Positions 11,060-19,663 are shown, numbered from the stretch's first letter. The stretch: 64,000 nucleotides of DNA from Acidovorax sp. 1608163 (GCF_003669015.1 NZ_CP033069.1:3172501-3236500), one strand, 5' to 3'. Translations and numbers: made by a program. Notes: generated by a model from the letters alone, not told the origin.

Positions 11060-12208
11060 TCAAGGGAGGGTGGAGGCCATGGCCGCCTGCAGGCGCGGCT
11101 GGGCCAGATCGGGCGCATGCTCTGCCGCCAGCGCCAGGATGGGGCCAAAGCGGCGCTGCTTCTTTTGCGCATGGTTTTGCGCAATGTCGGCAATGCGGTG
11201 GTTCAGGAAGGGGTTCTCAAACCGCTCGCGCACGTCCACCAGATAGGCATCGGCCTGCGCCCGTGCGGCCAAGCCCAGGGCGCTGAACACGGGCAGGATC
11301 TCCTGCGTCCACAGCGCTTCCAGGGCAGCGCGCAGCGGTGCATCGGCCATAGCCTCTCGCACGGTTTCGTCGGCACGGCGGCCCTCTTGCAACCAGCGCT
11401 CAGCCAGAAACGTGTGGCCCGCATTGAGCAAAAAGAGCTTGAGGCGCTCGTAGAACGCCAGGTCGTCGGTCAACACGATGCAGGGGTGCTTGCACGGCAG
11501 CTGCAGCCGGTCCTGGCGCTCAACCACCCACACGGCATAGGGCTCGGCCACAGCGCCCACGGGCTCGATGGCCTCCGAGACGATGCGGTCCACCAGCGAG
11601 TTGGCCCACACGCAGTGCGCGCCCAGCCAGGCAAGGAAGGCCTCAGGTTGCCCCCATTGCCGCGCCAGGTCCACGACCACGTCGCGCAGCACCTCGCCAT
11701 TGCGTTCAATCAGCTCACAGGGCAGCAGCGTCAGGGGCAACTGCGGCGCGGCACGCCAGCGCCCCTGCAGCAGCACCAGCAGCTTGGCCGGAAAGCTGTG
11801 GGGCGCAGGCCGGCCCTCGGCCAGCGCCCCAGCCGTGTCGCGCTCGTCCAGCAGATAGCCTTTGTCGGCGGTGTTGGATACCACCACGCGCACCTCGGTC
11901 GCCATGGCGGCGCGCAGCGCGGGCCAGTGGCGGGATGCCTGCCAGGCCTCGCGCACTGCCGTGCACTGCACGGTGTCATCAATGCGTTGGCCGCCCGACA
12001 GCCCCTGGATGCGCACCGGGTAGCCACGGCCCTGGGCCAGGGCGGCAATGCGTGCGGCACCGTCGGGCCGGTCCGTGGTCTGAACCACGGTGATGCCTCC
12101 CAGCGCATCGCTGGCACCGTGGCTGTGCGCCAGCGCCTGCGACACGAACAGGTCCACATGCGCCAGCAGAAAACGGCTGGTGCCAAACTGAAGAATCGGA
12201 AGAGCCAT
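11060..12208 (-). CDS. Mannitol dehydrogenase-family oxidoreductase, probable tagaturonate reductase
   Basis: A 382-residue NAD-dependent polyol/uronate dehydrogenase of the long-chain mannitol dehydrogenase family. It begins with LQFGTSRFLLAHVDLFVSQA (the glycine-containing nucleotide-binding start of UxaB/UxuB), and has VVVSNTADKGY, LPCELIERNGEVLRDVV and CVWANSLVDRIV, the last typical of the catalytic region. It is about 100 residues shorter than E. coli UxaB, matching shorter relatives in this bacterial group. With a UxaA-type dehydratase next, the likely step is D-tagaturonate to D-altronate. It sits 17 bases after the zinc dehydrogenase gene. Mannonate or fructuronate as substrate cannot be excluded. 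Confidence 0.82.
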   Translation of the reverse strand: MALPILQFGTSRFLLAHVDLFVSQALAHSHGASDALGGITVVQTTDRPDGAARIAALAQGRGYPVRIQGLSGGQRIDDTVQCTAVREAWQASRHWPALRAAMATEVRVVVSNTADKGYLLDERDTAGALAEGRPAPHSFPAKLLVLLQGRWRAAPQLPLTLLPCELIERNGEVLRDVVVDLARQWGQPEAFLAWLGAHCVWANSLVDRIVSEAIEPVGAVAEPYAVWVVERQDRLQLPCKHPCIVLTDDLAFYERLKLFLLNAGHTFLAERWLQEGRRADETVREAMADAPLRAALEALWTQEILPVFSALGLAARAQADAYLVDVRERFENPFLNHRIADIAQNHAQKKQRRFGPILALAAEHAPDLAQPRLQAAMASTLP

Positions 12209-12225
12209 GTCTGTGCGCCCCGGGT

Positions 12226-13236
12226 TCAGACTTCCACGATGGCTTTGACCACGCGTTGCGCCGGGTCGAGCAACTGCGCAAAGTCGGCAGGCACCTGGGC
12301 CAGGGGCATGCGGTGCGTGTTGAGCGCGGCGGTGGGCACCTTGCCTTCGCGCATAGCAGCAATCACGGTCTCGAAGTCTTCGGTGGTTGCGTTTCGGCTG
12401 CCCAGCAGCGTGGTCTCGCGCTTGTGGAACTCGGGGTCGGAGAAGGTGATGGTGTCGCGCACGACCGAGATCAGCACGTAGGTGCCGCCATGGGCCACAA
12501 AGCCAAAGCCCCGCTCAATGGCCTTGCCGTTGCCCGTGGCGTCGAACACCATGTCAAAAAACTCGCCCTGGGTGGCGGCAGACAGCTGGTCCACATCGCC
12601 TTCGCCCAGCGCCACGGTGCCCGCCACGCCCAGCTCGCGCTGGCAAAAATCCAGGCGGTCCTGGCGGCCATCCAGCGCCGTGACAGTGGCCCCGCGCAGC
12701 CGCGCAAAAATCATCGCGGCCATGCCGATGGGCCCCGCTCCCACCACCAGCACACGCTGGCCAGGCTGGACGTTGCCCCTGCGCACCGCGTGCGCGCCGA
12801 TGGCCAGAAACTCCACCATGGCGGCCTGGTCCAGCGTCACGCCCTCGGCCTTGTGCACGAAGGCTTCAGGCAGCGCCAGGTATTCGGTGAAAGCGCCGTC
12901 GCGGTGCACGCCCAGCACCTGGATGTTGACGCAGCAGTTGGTCTTTCCCTGCCTGCACGCCACGCACTGGCCGCAGGACAGGTAGGGCATGACGTACACC
13001 ACATCTCCTACCGCCAGTCGCCCGCCGGGCGCAGCTTCTTCGACCACACCCGAGAGCTCGTGGCCCATCACCCGGGGGTAGTCCAGAAACGGCTGGTTGC
13101 CCGTGAAGATGTGCAGGTCGGTGCCACACACACCCACACGCTTGACACGGACCAGCACCTGGCCCTCCGCCCGCACGGGGCGCTCGCGTTGCTCGGCCTT
13201 GAGGGTGCCGGGGGTTTCACAGATGACGGTCAGCAT
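12226..13236 (-). CDS. Zinc-binding alcohol dehydrogenase, probable L-galactonate-type 5-dehydrogenase
   Basis: A 336-residue medium-chain zinc dehydrogenase. The catalytic zinc region VGVCGTDLHIF and GHE motif are near residues 37-60, the structural-zinc cysteines are in SCGQCVACRQGKTNCC (about 92-107), and the nucleotide-binding motif is VVGAGPIGMAA (near 168). It resembles E. coli LgoD/YjjN, which oxidises L-galactonate to D-tagaturonate, and the next two genes would act on exactly that product. The specific substrate is inferred from the operon. An 11-base G/C homopolymer lies 28-38 bases before its ATG and could affect transcription or translation if its length varies. Confidence 0.8.
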   Translation of the reverse strand: MLTVICETPGTLKAEQRERPVRAEGQVLVRVKRVGVCGTDLHIFTGNQPFLDYPRVMGHELSGVVEEAAPGGRLAVGDVVYVMPYLSCGQCVACRQGKTNCCVNIQVLGVHRDGAFTEYLALPEAFVHKAEGVTLDQAAMVEFLAIGAHAVRRGNVQPGQRVLVVGAGPIGMAAMIFARLRGATVTALDGRQDRLDFCQRELGVAGTVALGEGDVDQLSAATQGEFFDMVFDATGNGKAIERGFGFVAHGGTYVLISVVRDTITFSDPEFHKRETTLLGSRNATTEDFETVIAAMREGKVPTAALNTHRMPLAQVPADFAQLLDPAQRVVKAIVEV

Positions 13237-13263
13237 GGTGGGTCCAGGAGTTGGTGAAGGAGA

Positions 13264-13274
13264 GGGGGGGGGGG
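13264..13274. repeat. 11-base G (C on the minus strand) homopolymer
   Basis: An uninterrupted run of eleven G on the plus strand, in the 54-bp gap between the binding-protein gene and the zinc dehydrogenase. On the transcribed strand it is a poly-C tract in the dehydrogenase leader. It is the longest mononucleotide run I saw in the window. Confidence 0.85.
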
Positions 13275-13290
13275 TGAAATCAACGGGGCT

Positions 13291-14061
13291 TCAGCCGCCG
13301 TGGTACTTCTTGTAGATGGCTTGCAGCTTGCCGTTGGCCAGGTTCTTGGTGATCCAGTCGTTGACCCAGGCCTTGAGTGCAGGCTCGTCCTTGCGCATGC
13401 CGATGCCCAGGGGCACGGTGGACATCGTGAACTTGGTCACCAGGTCTTTTTGTGGCGACTTGGCCAGCACGGTGCTGACGATGGCGGGCGAGGTGGCGAT
13501 GATGTCGGCCTGGCCGCTCACGGCCGCAGTGACCAGCGTGGCGTCGTCGTCATACCGCACCACCTGGGCATCCTTGGCTCCGGTGGTCACGACCTTGTCG
13601 TTGTTGGAGCCACGTGTGGTGGCCACGCGTTTGCCCTTGAGGTCGTCAAACCCGTTGATCTGCACGCCTTTGGGGCCCGCCACCACGGCCAGGATCTGTG
13701 CATAGGGCACCGAGAAGTCGATGACCTTCTCGCGCTCGGGTGTCACCGACAACGAGGCCACCACGATGTCGGCCTTGCCGGTCTGCAGGAAAGGGATACG
13801 GTTGGGGCTGGTGGTCTGCACGATCTCGATGGCCACACCCAGGTCCTGTGCCAGCAGGTGCGCGGTTTCCACATCGGAGCCCACGGGCTTCATGGCGCTG
13901 TCCACAAAGCCGTAGGGCGGCGATCCGGTATCGAGTGCGATGCGGATCTTCTTGGCATCGCGGATGTCCTTGAGCAGGTCGGCATGGGCCGCGCCCGCGC
14001 CAAAGGCCAACAAGGCAGCAGCGGCAATCAGGCCGCGAACGAGAGTGGAACGCTGTGTCAT
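13291..14061 (-). CDS. Polar amino-acid-type ABC transporter substrate-binding protein
   Basis: A 256-residue periplasmic binding protein of family 3. Signal peptide residues 1-27 (LIAAAALLAFGAGAAHA), then the typical start IRIALDTGSPPYGFVD, the middle motif GKADIVVASLSVTPEREKVIDFS, and KRVATTRGSNND. It is the fourth gene of the minus-strand operon, after two permeases and an ATPase, and directly precedes sugar-acid catabolic genes. The family usually binds amino acids, but the operon argues for a sugar acid such as L-galactonate. The family's ligand-carboxylate arginine has its likely equivalent in ATTRGSNND, which would suit any carboxylate. Confident on family, tentative on ligand. Confidence 0.9.
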   Translation of the reverse strand: MTQRSTLVRGLIAAAALLAFGAGAAHADLLKDIRDAKKIRIALDTGSPPYGFVDSAMKPVGSDVETAHLLAQDLGVAIEIVQTTSPNRIPFLQTGKADIVVASLSVTPEREKVIDFSVPYAQILAVVAGPKGVQINGFDDLKGKRVATTRGSNNDKVVTTGAKDAQVVRYDDDATLVTAAVSGQADIIATSPAIVSTVLAKSPQKDLVTKFTMSTVPLGIGMRKDEPALKAWVNDWITKNLANGKLQAIYKKYHGG

Positions 14062-14130
14062 GGTGTGTCTCCGTTGTGGTTATGGGGAATTCAAAAAAGG
14101 AACGTCAGGTGATGCGGTGAACAAGCCGCC

Positions 14131-14859
14131 TCACAGGCCGTTGCCCACAAAGTCACGCAGCTCGGTGGTGGCAGGGGCGTCTAGGATGGAGGCCGGACCG
14201 TGCTCCCATACGCGGCCCTTGTGCATGAAGATGACCTCATCGGCCACCTTGCGGGCAAAGGCCATTTCGTGCGTAACGAGGATCATGGTCATGCCGCCTT
14301 CCGCGAGTTTCTCCATCACGCGCAGCACTTCGCCGGTCAGTTGGGGGTCCAGCGCCGAGGTCACTTCGTCAAACAGCATGAGCTGGGGCTGCATGGCCAG
14401 CGAGCGCGCTATGGCCACGCGCTGCTGCTGCCCGCCGGACAGTTGTGAGGGGTAGCACTCGGCCTTTTCAGCCAGACCGACCTGGGCGAGCACAGCCAGG
14501 GCGCGCTCCTTGGCTTCGGACTTGGCTGCTTTTTGCACCAGGCGGGGCGCCAGCATGATGTTCTGCAGCACCGTGAGATGGGGAAAAAGGTTGTAGCTCT
14601 GGAACACAATGCCCACGTCGCGGCGCAGCTGGTGCAGGTCCAGCCCGGGCGACGTAACCTCATGGCCACACACGCGGATGCGGCCCTGGTCCACGGTTTC
14701 CAGGCGGTCGATGCAGCGCAGTGCCGTGCTTTTTCCCGAACCGCTCTGGCCGATGATGGCCACCACCGCGCCTTTGTTGACGGTGAAGGACACCCCCTCC
14801 AGCACGCGGGTGCTGCCGAAGCACTTGGAGATGTTCTCGATCTCAACGATGGGCGACAT
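14131..14859 (-). CDS. Polar amino-acid-type ABC transporter ATP-binding protein
   Basis: A 242-residue ATPase of the GlnQ/HisP type with Walker A GQSGSGKST, Q-loop FQSYNLFPHLTV, signature LSGGQQQR, Walker B LMLFDEVTSALDP and switch VTHEMAFARKVAD. The start is the ATG at 14859, six bases after GAGAGGAG; a TTG five codons upstream lacks such a site. Its 5-prime end overlaps the preceding permease by 17 bases, suggesting coupled translation. It energises the importer of the sugar-acid operon. Confidence 0.94.
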   Translation of the reverse strand: MSPIVEIENISKCFGSTRVLEGVSFTVNKGAVVAIIGQSGSGKSTALRCIDRLETVDQGRIRVCGHEVTSPGLDLHQLRRDVGIVFQSYNLFPHLTVLQNIMLAPRLVQKAAKSEAKERALAVLAQVGLAEKAECYPSQLSGGQQQRVAIARSLAMQPQLMLFDEVTSALDPQLTGEVLRVMEKLAEGGMTMILVTHEMAFARKVADEVIFMHKGRVWEHGPASILDAPATTELRDFVGNGL

Positions 14860-15493
14860 GGAAGCTCCTCTCAAGGCGACGGCTCAGCACCGACAGCGGG
14901 TAACACAGGGCGAAATACAGCATCGCCACGATCACGAAAATGACAAACGGCTCGAAGGTCGAGTTGTTGATGATTTGCCCGGCCCGGGCCAATTCGACAA
15001 ACCCGATGGCCGATGCCAGCGAGGTGTTCTTGACGATCTGCACCATGAAACCCACGGTGGGGGGCGTGGCGATCTTCACGGCCTGGGGCAAGATGACATG
15101 GATGACCCGCTGGTGCCAGCGCAGCGCCAAGCACTCAGCCGCCTCGGCCTGGGTGCGGGGCACAGACTCGATACACCCGCGCCAGATTTCGCCCAGGTAG
15201 GCCGAGACATAAATCGACAGCCCCAGCGCCGCAGCGCCCAGCGGCGGAACATTGAGGCCCAGCACAGGCAACCCAAAGTAAGCCAGAGGCAGCAGCACCA
15301 GCAGCGGTGTACCCTGAATCAGCTTGACGTAAAGCGACACGCCCAGGCGCGACCAGCGCGGCCCGTAAGACGTGCCCAGCGCCACGGCAAAGCCGAGCAA
15401 ACCGCCGCCCACAAAGGCCAGCAGAGACAAACCGATGGTCCACAACAGGCCATCAAAGAGAAATTGCAGGTGCGCAAGTGTGAGAAATCCCAT
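14843..15493 (-). CDS. Polar amino-acid-type ABC transporter permease (first)
   Basis: A 216-residue HisMQ-type inner-membrane permease with about five helices and the coupling-loop motif ESVPRTQAEAAECLALRWHQ (about residues 112-131) that contacts the ATPase. It starts 16 bases after the other permease ends and overlaps the ATPase gene by 17 bases. The two permeases form the heterodimeric pore of the importer. Confidence 0.92.
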   Translation of the reverse strand: MGFLTLAHLQFLFDGLLWTIGLSLLAFVGGGLLGFAVALGTSYGPRWSRLGVSLYVKLIQGTPLLVLLPLAYFGLPVLGLNVPPLGAAALGLSIYVSAYLGEIWRGCIESVPRTQAEAAECLALRWHQRVIHVILPQAVKIATPPTVGFMVQIVKNTSLASAIGFVELARAGQIINNSTFEPFVIFVIVAMLYFALCYPLSVLSRRLERSFHVAHR

Positions 15494-15508
15494 GGCATGG
15501 CCTCCGGG

Positions 15509-16192
15509 TTACAAAGGCGTGCCAAGGCGGCGACGGCGGGGAAAGGCCCACCGGGCCAGCAGCCAGAAGATGCCCCGCATGACCAGCGACATCGCCAGGT
15601 AAGCCACCGCCACGATGAGGTACGTCTCGACCGAACGGAACGTGTCTGACTGGATGCGGTTGGCCACGGCGGTCAACTCTTCAGCCGAGATCTGCGAGCT
15701 GATCGAAGAGGCCAGCATCAGCAGCACGTACTGACTTGTCAGTGCGGGGTACACACGCTCCACCGCAGGGGGCAGCACCACATTGCGCAGCATCTGCCAG
15801 CGGGTCAGCCCCAGGCATTCGGCAGCCTCCAACTGGCTTTTGGGAATGGACTCGATACCCGCCCGCACGATCTCGCTGGTGTAGGCCCCCACATTGACCA
15901 CCAGCGCCACCGTGGCCGCCGTGAAGGCCCCCACCGCAAAGCCCATGGACGAGAGCCCGAAATAGACGATAAAAATCTGCACCAGCAGCGGGGTGTTGCG
16001 GATGACCTCGATGTAGACACCCGCGATGCGGGCCAGCCATTTGACACGACCCGTGGTGGCCAGAGCGCAAAACACCCCGACGAGGAAGCCAAAGAAGGTC
16101 GCTGCCAGCGATAGCGACAACGTGGTCCATGCGCCTGCCAGCAGGTCTGGCCAATAAGCCAGCGGACCGGAAAAGTCGAAGGAGTATTTCAA
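15509..16192 (-). CDS. Polar amino-acid-type ABC transporter permease (second)
   Basis: A second HisMQ-type permease and the first gene of the minus-strand operon. The coupling motif ESIPKSQLEAAECLGLTRWQ and RNTPLLVQIFIVYFGL are diagnostic. The start is uncertain. The frame is open to a TTG at 16267 (252 residues), but family similarity begins at KYSFDFSGPLAYWP, so I place the start at the TTG at 16192 (227 residues). This also keeps a perfect 14-bp inverted repeat at 16239-16279 outside the coding region, where an operator belongs. Neither start has a good Shine-Dalgarno sequence. Confidence 0.88.
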   Translation of the reverse strand: MKYSFDFSGPLAYWPDLLAGAWTTLSLSLAATFFGFLVGVFCALATTGRVKWLARIAGVYIEVIRNTPLLVQIFIVYFGLSSMGFAVGAFTAATVALVVNVGAYTSEIVRAGIESIPKSQLEAAECLGLTRWQMLRNVVLPPAVERVYPALTSQYVLLMLASSISSQISAEELTAVANRIQSDTFRSVETYLIVAVAYLAMSLVMRGIFWLLARWAFPRRRRLGTPL

Positions 16193-16238
16193 GGTGGTAA
16201 CTGCGCCAGGCGGGGCACCTGTTGTTGTTGCGCATTTT

Positions 16239-16279
16239 GGTAAGGCCAATTTAAACTCAACACTCAAATTGGCCTTACC
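16239..16279. promoter_or_regulatory. Perfect 14-bp inverted repeat, probable GntR (FCD) operator
   Basis: GGTAAGGCCAATTT and its exact complement AAATTGGCCTTACC flank a 13-base spacer. The half-sites resemble TGGTNNNACCA-type FCD-GntR boxes. It lies just upstream of the minus-strand importer and sugar-acid operon and about 170 bases from the divergent GntR gene. Confidence 0.7.
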
Positions 16280-16388
16280 GGGTTAACCCCAATCCACGAC
16301 AAAAGCTCGCAAAAGACAATGCAACTTACAGGGAGAAACTCCTTTTTTAAAGCGATTCACACTCCACAATACTTTCCACCACCTTATT

Positions 16389-16416
16389 TTGGCCTGACCA
16401 AGATATCTGACCAATT
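16389..16416. promoter_or_regulatory. Paired GntR (FCD)-type operator boxes
   Basis: TTGGCCTGACCAA (16389-16401) and TATCTGACCAATT (16404-16416) both match the TTGGTNNGACCAA pattern of FadR/LldR/PdhR-like regulators. They end 30 bases before the GntR start codon, so autoregulation and shared control of the divergent operon are likely. Confidence 0.65.
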
Positions 16417-16445
16417 ACCCCATTGACTTTCCATCGCACGTTTGC

Positions 16446-17140
16446 ATGACCGACCTCTCCAAAGCCACAGACCCCACGCGGCGCCTGTACCAGCTGATCG
16501 CCGACAAGGTGCGCGCCCTCATCCAGCAAGGCGACTACAAGGAGGGCAGCCGCCTGCCGCCTGAACGCGACCTGGCGCAGCAATTGGGGGTATCACGCCC
16601 CTCGCTGCGCGAGGCGCTGATTGCACTGGAGATTGAGGGCAGCGTGGAGATCCGCATGGGCTCGGGCGTGTATGTGTGCAGCCGCGCGCTGCGCCGCAAC
16701 CCCATGCCCCCCTCAATGGGAGAGAGCCCGGCAGAACTGATGCAGGCGCGGGGGGCACTGGAGGGTGCCGTGATCGTGCTGGCCTGCGTCAATGCCACCC
16801 CCAAGGACTGGCGCGGATCGCAGAGAGCGTCGAGGCCATGCGCGCAGACATCGCCGCCGGGCGCGACGTGCTGGAACACGACCGTGAATTCCATGTGCGC
16901 ATTGCCGAGATGAGTGGCAACTCGGTGCTTTTGAGCCTGGTGGGTACGCTTTTTGACGAACGCCGGGGCCCCTTGGCGAGCCACATGCGCAACCGGCTCG
17001 AGGGCCAGCCCACCTGGCACGCCGCGCTGGCCGAACACGAACTCATCCTGCGCTGCCTACAGTCACGCGACCCACTGGCCGCCGAATCGGCCATCCGCTC
17101 CCATATCCGCGCAGCCGCCGACCGCTGGGTGACGCCGTAG
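16446..17140 (+). pseudogene. FCD-type GntR transcriptional regulator, interrupted by a one-base frameshift
   Basis: The first 118 codons encode a GntR winged helix (LPPERDLAQQLGVSRPSLREALIALEIEG, about residues 37-65) and the start of an FCD ligand domain. The frame then changes: downstream homology (GLARIAESVEAMRADIAAG ... EFHVRIAEMSGNSVLL) continues in another frame to the stop at 17140. One extra C in the C5 run at 16798-16802 would restore one continuous protein of about 231 residues. As written, the first frame ends at 16913 with a scrambled tail. The FCD metal-site histidines (FHVRIAE, HELILRCL) are intact in the second part. It is the likely regulator of the divergent importer/sugar-acid operon. 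It is either a sequencing error or a recent mutation. Confidence 0.82.
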
Positions 17141-17281
17141 CCACCGGCCGGAGGCGGCTCACGGTCTTCTCAATAATCGAAGGGGGCATACAAGAGGCAC
17201 CCCGAGCCGGCGTCTGAAGCACATGCTTGGAGTACAGTCAGCCGTCGCTCCAGACCGTCACCGTCCCCTGTGTCCACCCCC

Positions 17282-18064
17282 ATGTCGTCCCCCTTCTCCG
17301 CCGTCAAACCCAGCCTCAAACTGGCCGACCAAGTCGCCAGCACGCTGGAGACCGAAATCCGCGCGGGCCGCATCCAGGCGTCTGAGAAGCTGCCCACCGA
17401 GGCAGCGCTAGCGCAGCAGTTCCAGGTCAGCCGCACCGTGGTGCGCGAGGCCATCTCTCGGCTCAAATCGCTGGGGCTGGTGGACTCACGCCAGGGCAGT
17501 GGCGTGTATGTGCAGGCCCCGGGCATTGAGCCCCTGCACTTTGAGTTGCCCCATGCCGCATCGCGCGAGGCGGTCATGCAAATCGTGGAGGTACGCCGCG
17601 CCCTGGAATCCGAGGTGGCCGAGCTGGCCGCCCAGCGCCGCAGCGATGCCGATGTGCAGGCCATTCGCACCGCCATGCAACGCATCAGCGATGCCGTGCA
17701 GGCCGGGCGTGACGGGGCCGAGGAGGATGTGGAGTTTCACCGGGCGATTGCGCGGGCGGCGGGCAACCCGTTTCTCATCAGCACGCTGGACTACCTGGCC
17801 CGCTTTCTTCAAGGCGCCACACGCGTCACCCGCGCCAATGAGGCCCGGCGCAGCGACTTTGCCCAGGCCGTGACGCAGGAGCACGAGCAGATCGTGCGCG
17901 CGATTGAAGCTGGTGACGCCGCCGCAGCCCGGCATGCCGCCACCGACCACATGCGCAACGCGCTGCGCCGCATTGAGCAAGCCGACCCCGCCTTCTGGGC
18001 GCAGGACGGTGCACGCCTGGCACAACCCCTGGTGGTGGACACAGCCCCCTCGCAGCGCGACTGA
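17282..18064 (+). CDS. FCD-type GntR transcriptional regulator
   Basis: A 260-residue FadR-type repressor. The winged helix is in the first 75 residues (KLPTEAALAQQFQVSRTVVREAISRLKSLGLV, then QGSGVYV), followed by a helical FCD effector domain with metal-binding positions in EDVEFHRAIARAAGNP and HEQIVRAIEAGD. The ATG at 17282 is chosen; a GTG four codons upstream is also possible and neither has a clear ribosome site. It precedes the tetronate operon on the same strand by about 195 bases, with a dyad between them, so it most likely controls tetronate use. Confidence 0.92.
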   Translation: MSSPFSAVKPSLKLADQVASTLETEIRAGRIQASEKLPTEAALAQQFQVSRTVVREAISRLKSLGLVDSRQGSGVYVQAPGIEPLHFELPHAASREAVMQIVEVRRALESEVAELAAQRRSDADVQAIRTAMQRISDAVQAGRDGAEEDVEFHRAIARAAGNPFLISTLDYLARFLQGATRVTRANEARRSDFAQAVTQEHEQIVRAIEAGDAAAARHAATDHMRNALRRIEQADPAFWAQDGARLAQPLVVDTAPSQRD

Positions 18065-18179
18065 AGGGCCCCACGCCGAGCGCGTGCAACCACAAGCCGT
18101 TGCGTCAACGTAGGCGCACCACACCCACCGAAATCAGAGCACCTTCAGGGTTAACCCGTAACAAACTGCCACGTTAAAT

Positions 18180-18198
18180 TTGTATGATGACCATATAA
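18180..18198. promoter_or_regulatory. Dyad upstream of tetronate operon, probable GntR operator
   Basis: TTGTATG and CATATAA, with five bases between, form an imperfect palindrome in an AT-rich patch 60 bases before the permease start. The TTGTATG half-site resembles known FCD-GntR half-sites. GGTTAACC just upstream (18149-18156) is another short palindrome. Confidence 0.5.
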
Positions 18199-18258
18199 AC
18201 ACACCAACTTGAGCAGCGCCGCGTGTGCTCGCTCAGCCATCCCGGAGATATCTCGTTC

Positions 18259-19626
18259 ATGTCCACCCTCGCACTTCTCGGCATCGGCGCCGGCAGCATT
18301 GCACTGCTCCTGTTGCTCATCATCCGCTGGCAAGTCCACGCCTTCGTGGCGATGATGCTTGTGAGCTTTCTGGTGGCGTTTGCCACGCAGATGCCCATTG
18401 GCGACATCATCAGCACGCTGATTGCGGGCATGGGCGGCACGCTGGGTTCGGTCGCCATCCTGGTGGCGCTGGGCTCCATGCTGGGGCGCATGATCGAGGT
18501 CTCTGGCGGTGCGGCCAGCCTGGCCAACCGCTTCACGCAGCTTCTGGGCCCCACACGGGTGCCCATGGCCCTCACGGCCGCAGCGCTGGTCCTGGCCATC
18601 CCGGTGTTTTTTGACGTGGGCTTCATCATCCTGGTGCCCATCGTCTACGGCTTTTGCAAGGCAGCGGGCGTCAACCCCATCAAGTTCGGCCTGCCCGTAG
18701 CGGGCATCATGCTGGCCGCACATGTGGTGGTGCCACCGCACCCTGGCATCGTGGGCGGCGCGGCCATCGTCAAGGGCGACATTGGCTGGATCACCATCAT
18801 TGGCCTGGCCATCTGCATCCCGCTGGCGGCGCTGTCGCAGTATGTGTCGGGCTGGCTCAATCGCAAGGGCTACCCCTTGTTGCCCACCACGGCCGAGCAG
18901 TTTGCAGCCTTTGGCAACAGCGAAGACAGCCAAACCACCCAGGCGGGCAAAGCCCCTGGCGTGGGCACCATCATGGCGCTGATCGTGATCCCCCTGGCAC
19001 TCATCATGGCGGGCACCACCGGCGCCACGCTGCTGCCCAAGGGCGACAACCTGCGCAACGTGCTGGGCTTCATCGGCTCGCCCATCTTTGCACTGATGGT
19101 GGCCGTGGGCCTGGCCATGTTCCTGCTGGGCCGCAACCAGGGCTGGAACCGCGAGCGCACCAACGCCATCATGGAATCCGCCCTGCCCCCTGCTGCCACG
19201 GTGATCCTGGTGACGGGCGCAGGCGGCGTGTTTGCCAAGGTGCTCACCGCCAGCGGCATTGGCACGGCGCTGTCGCAAAGCCTCACGGCCACCCACCTGC
19301 CGCTCATCCTGCTGGCGTTCATCATCTCGCTGGCGCTGCGTGCCGCCCAGGGTTCTGCCACCGTGGCCATCATCACCACCTGCGGCCTGCTGGCCGATGC
19401 GATGGCAGGTGGCGGGTATTCCCCCTTGCAAGTGGCGCTGCTCACGGTTGCCATCGGCTTTGGCAGCCTCGGGCTGTCGCACGTCAACGATTCGGGCTTC
19501 TGGATCGTGACCCGATACCTGGGCCTGAGCGTGGGCGATGGCCTGCGCACCTGGACCGTGCTGACCACCGTGCTGGGCTTGGCGGGTTTTGCGCTCACGG
19601 CTTTGCTTTGGGTGCTGGTGGCCTGA
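18259..19626 (+). CDS. GntP-family permease, probable tetronate importer
   Basis: A 455-residue inner-membrane transporter of the gluconate:proton symporter family with about 12-14 hydrophobic segments. Family stretches include GMGGTLGSVAILVALGSMLG, PVFFDVGFIILVPI and VVVPPHPGIVG. I start it at the ATG at 18259, after GGAG and where similarity begins. It is the first gene of the operon and is followed by ltnD, otnK, otnC and otnI, so the likely cargo is L-threonate, D-erythronate or a related four-carbon acid and not gluconate. Confidence 0.9.
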   Translation: MSTLALLGIGAGSIALLLLLIIRWQVHAFVAMMLVSFLVAFATQMPIGDIISTLIAGMGGTLGSVAILVALGSMLGRMIEVSGGAASLANRFTQLLGPTRVPMALTAAALVLAIPVFFDVGFIILVPIVYGFCKAAGVNPIKFGLPVAGIMLAAHVVVPPHPGIVGGAAIVKGDIGWITIIGLAICIPLAALSQYVSGWLNRKGYPLLPTTAEQFAAFGNSEDSQTTQAGKAPGVGTIMALIVIPLALIMAGTTGATLLPKGDNLRNVLGFIGSPIFALMVAVGLAMFLLGRNQGWNRERTNAIMESALPPAATVILVTGAGGVFAKVLTASGIGTALSQSLTATHLPLILLAFIISLALRAAQGSATVAIITTCGLLADAMAGGGYSPLQVALLTVAIGFGSLGLSHVNDSGFWIVTRYLGLSVGDGLRTWTVLTTVLGLAGFALTALLWVLVA

Positions 19627-19663
19627 ACGCCCCCTTTTTGAATTTCTTTGAAGGACTGACAAC

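Noticed and set aside
16446..16913. Short 155-residue GntR protein as a natural truncated regulator
   Set aside because: Homology continues in another frame immediately after a C5 run to a normal C-terminus, which fits a single-base deletion better than a truncated design.
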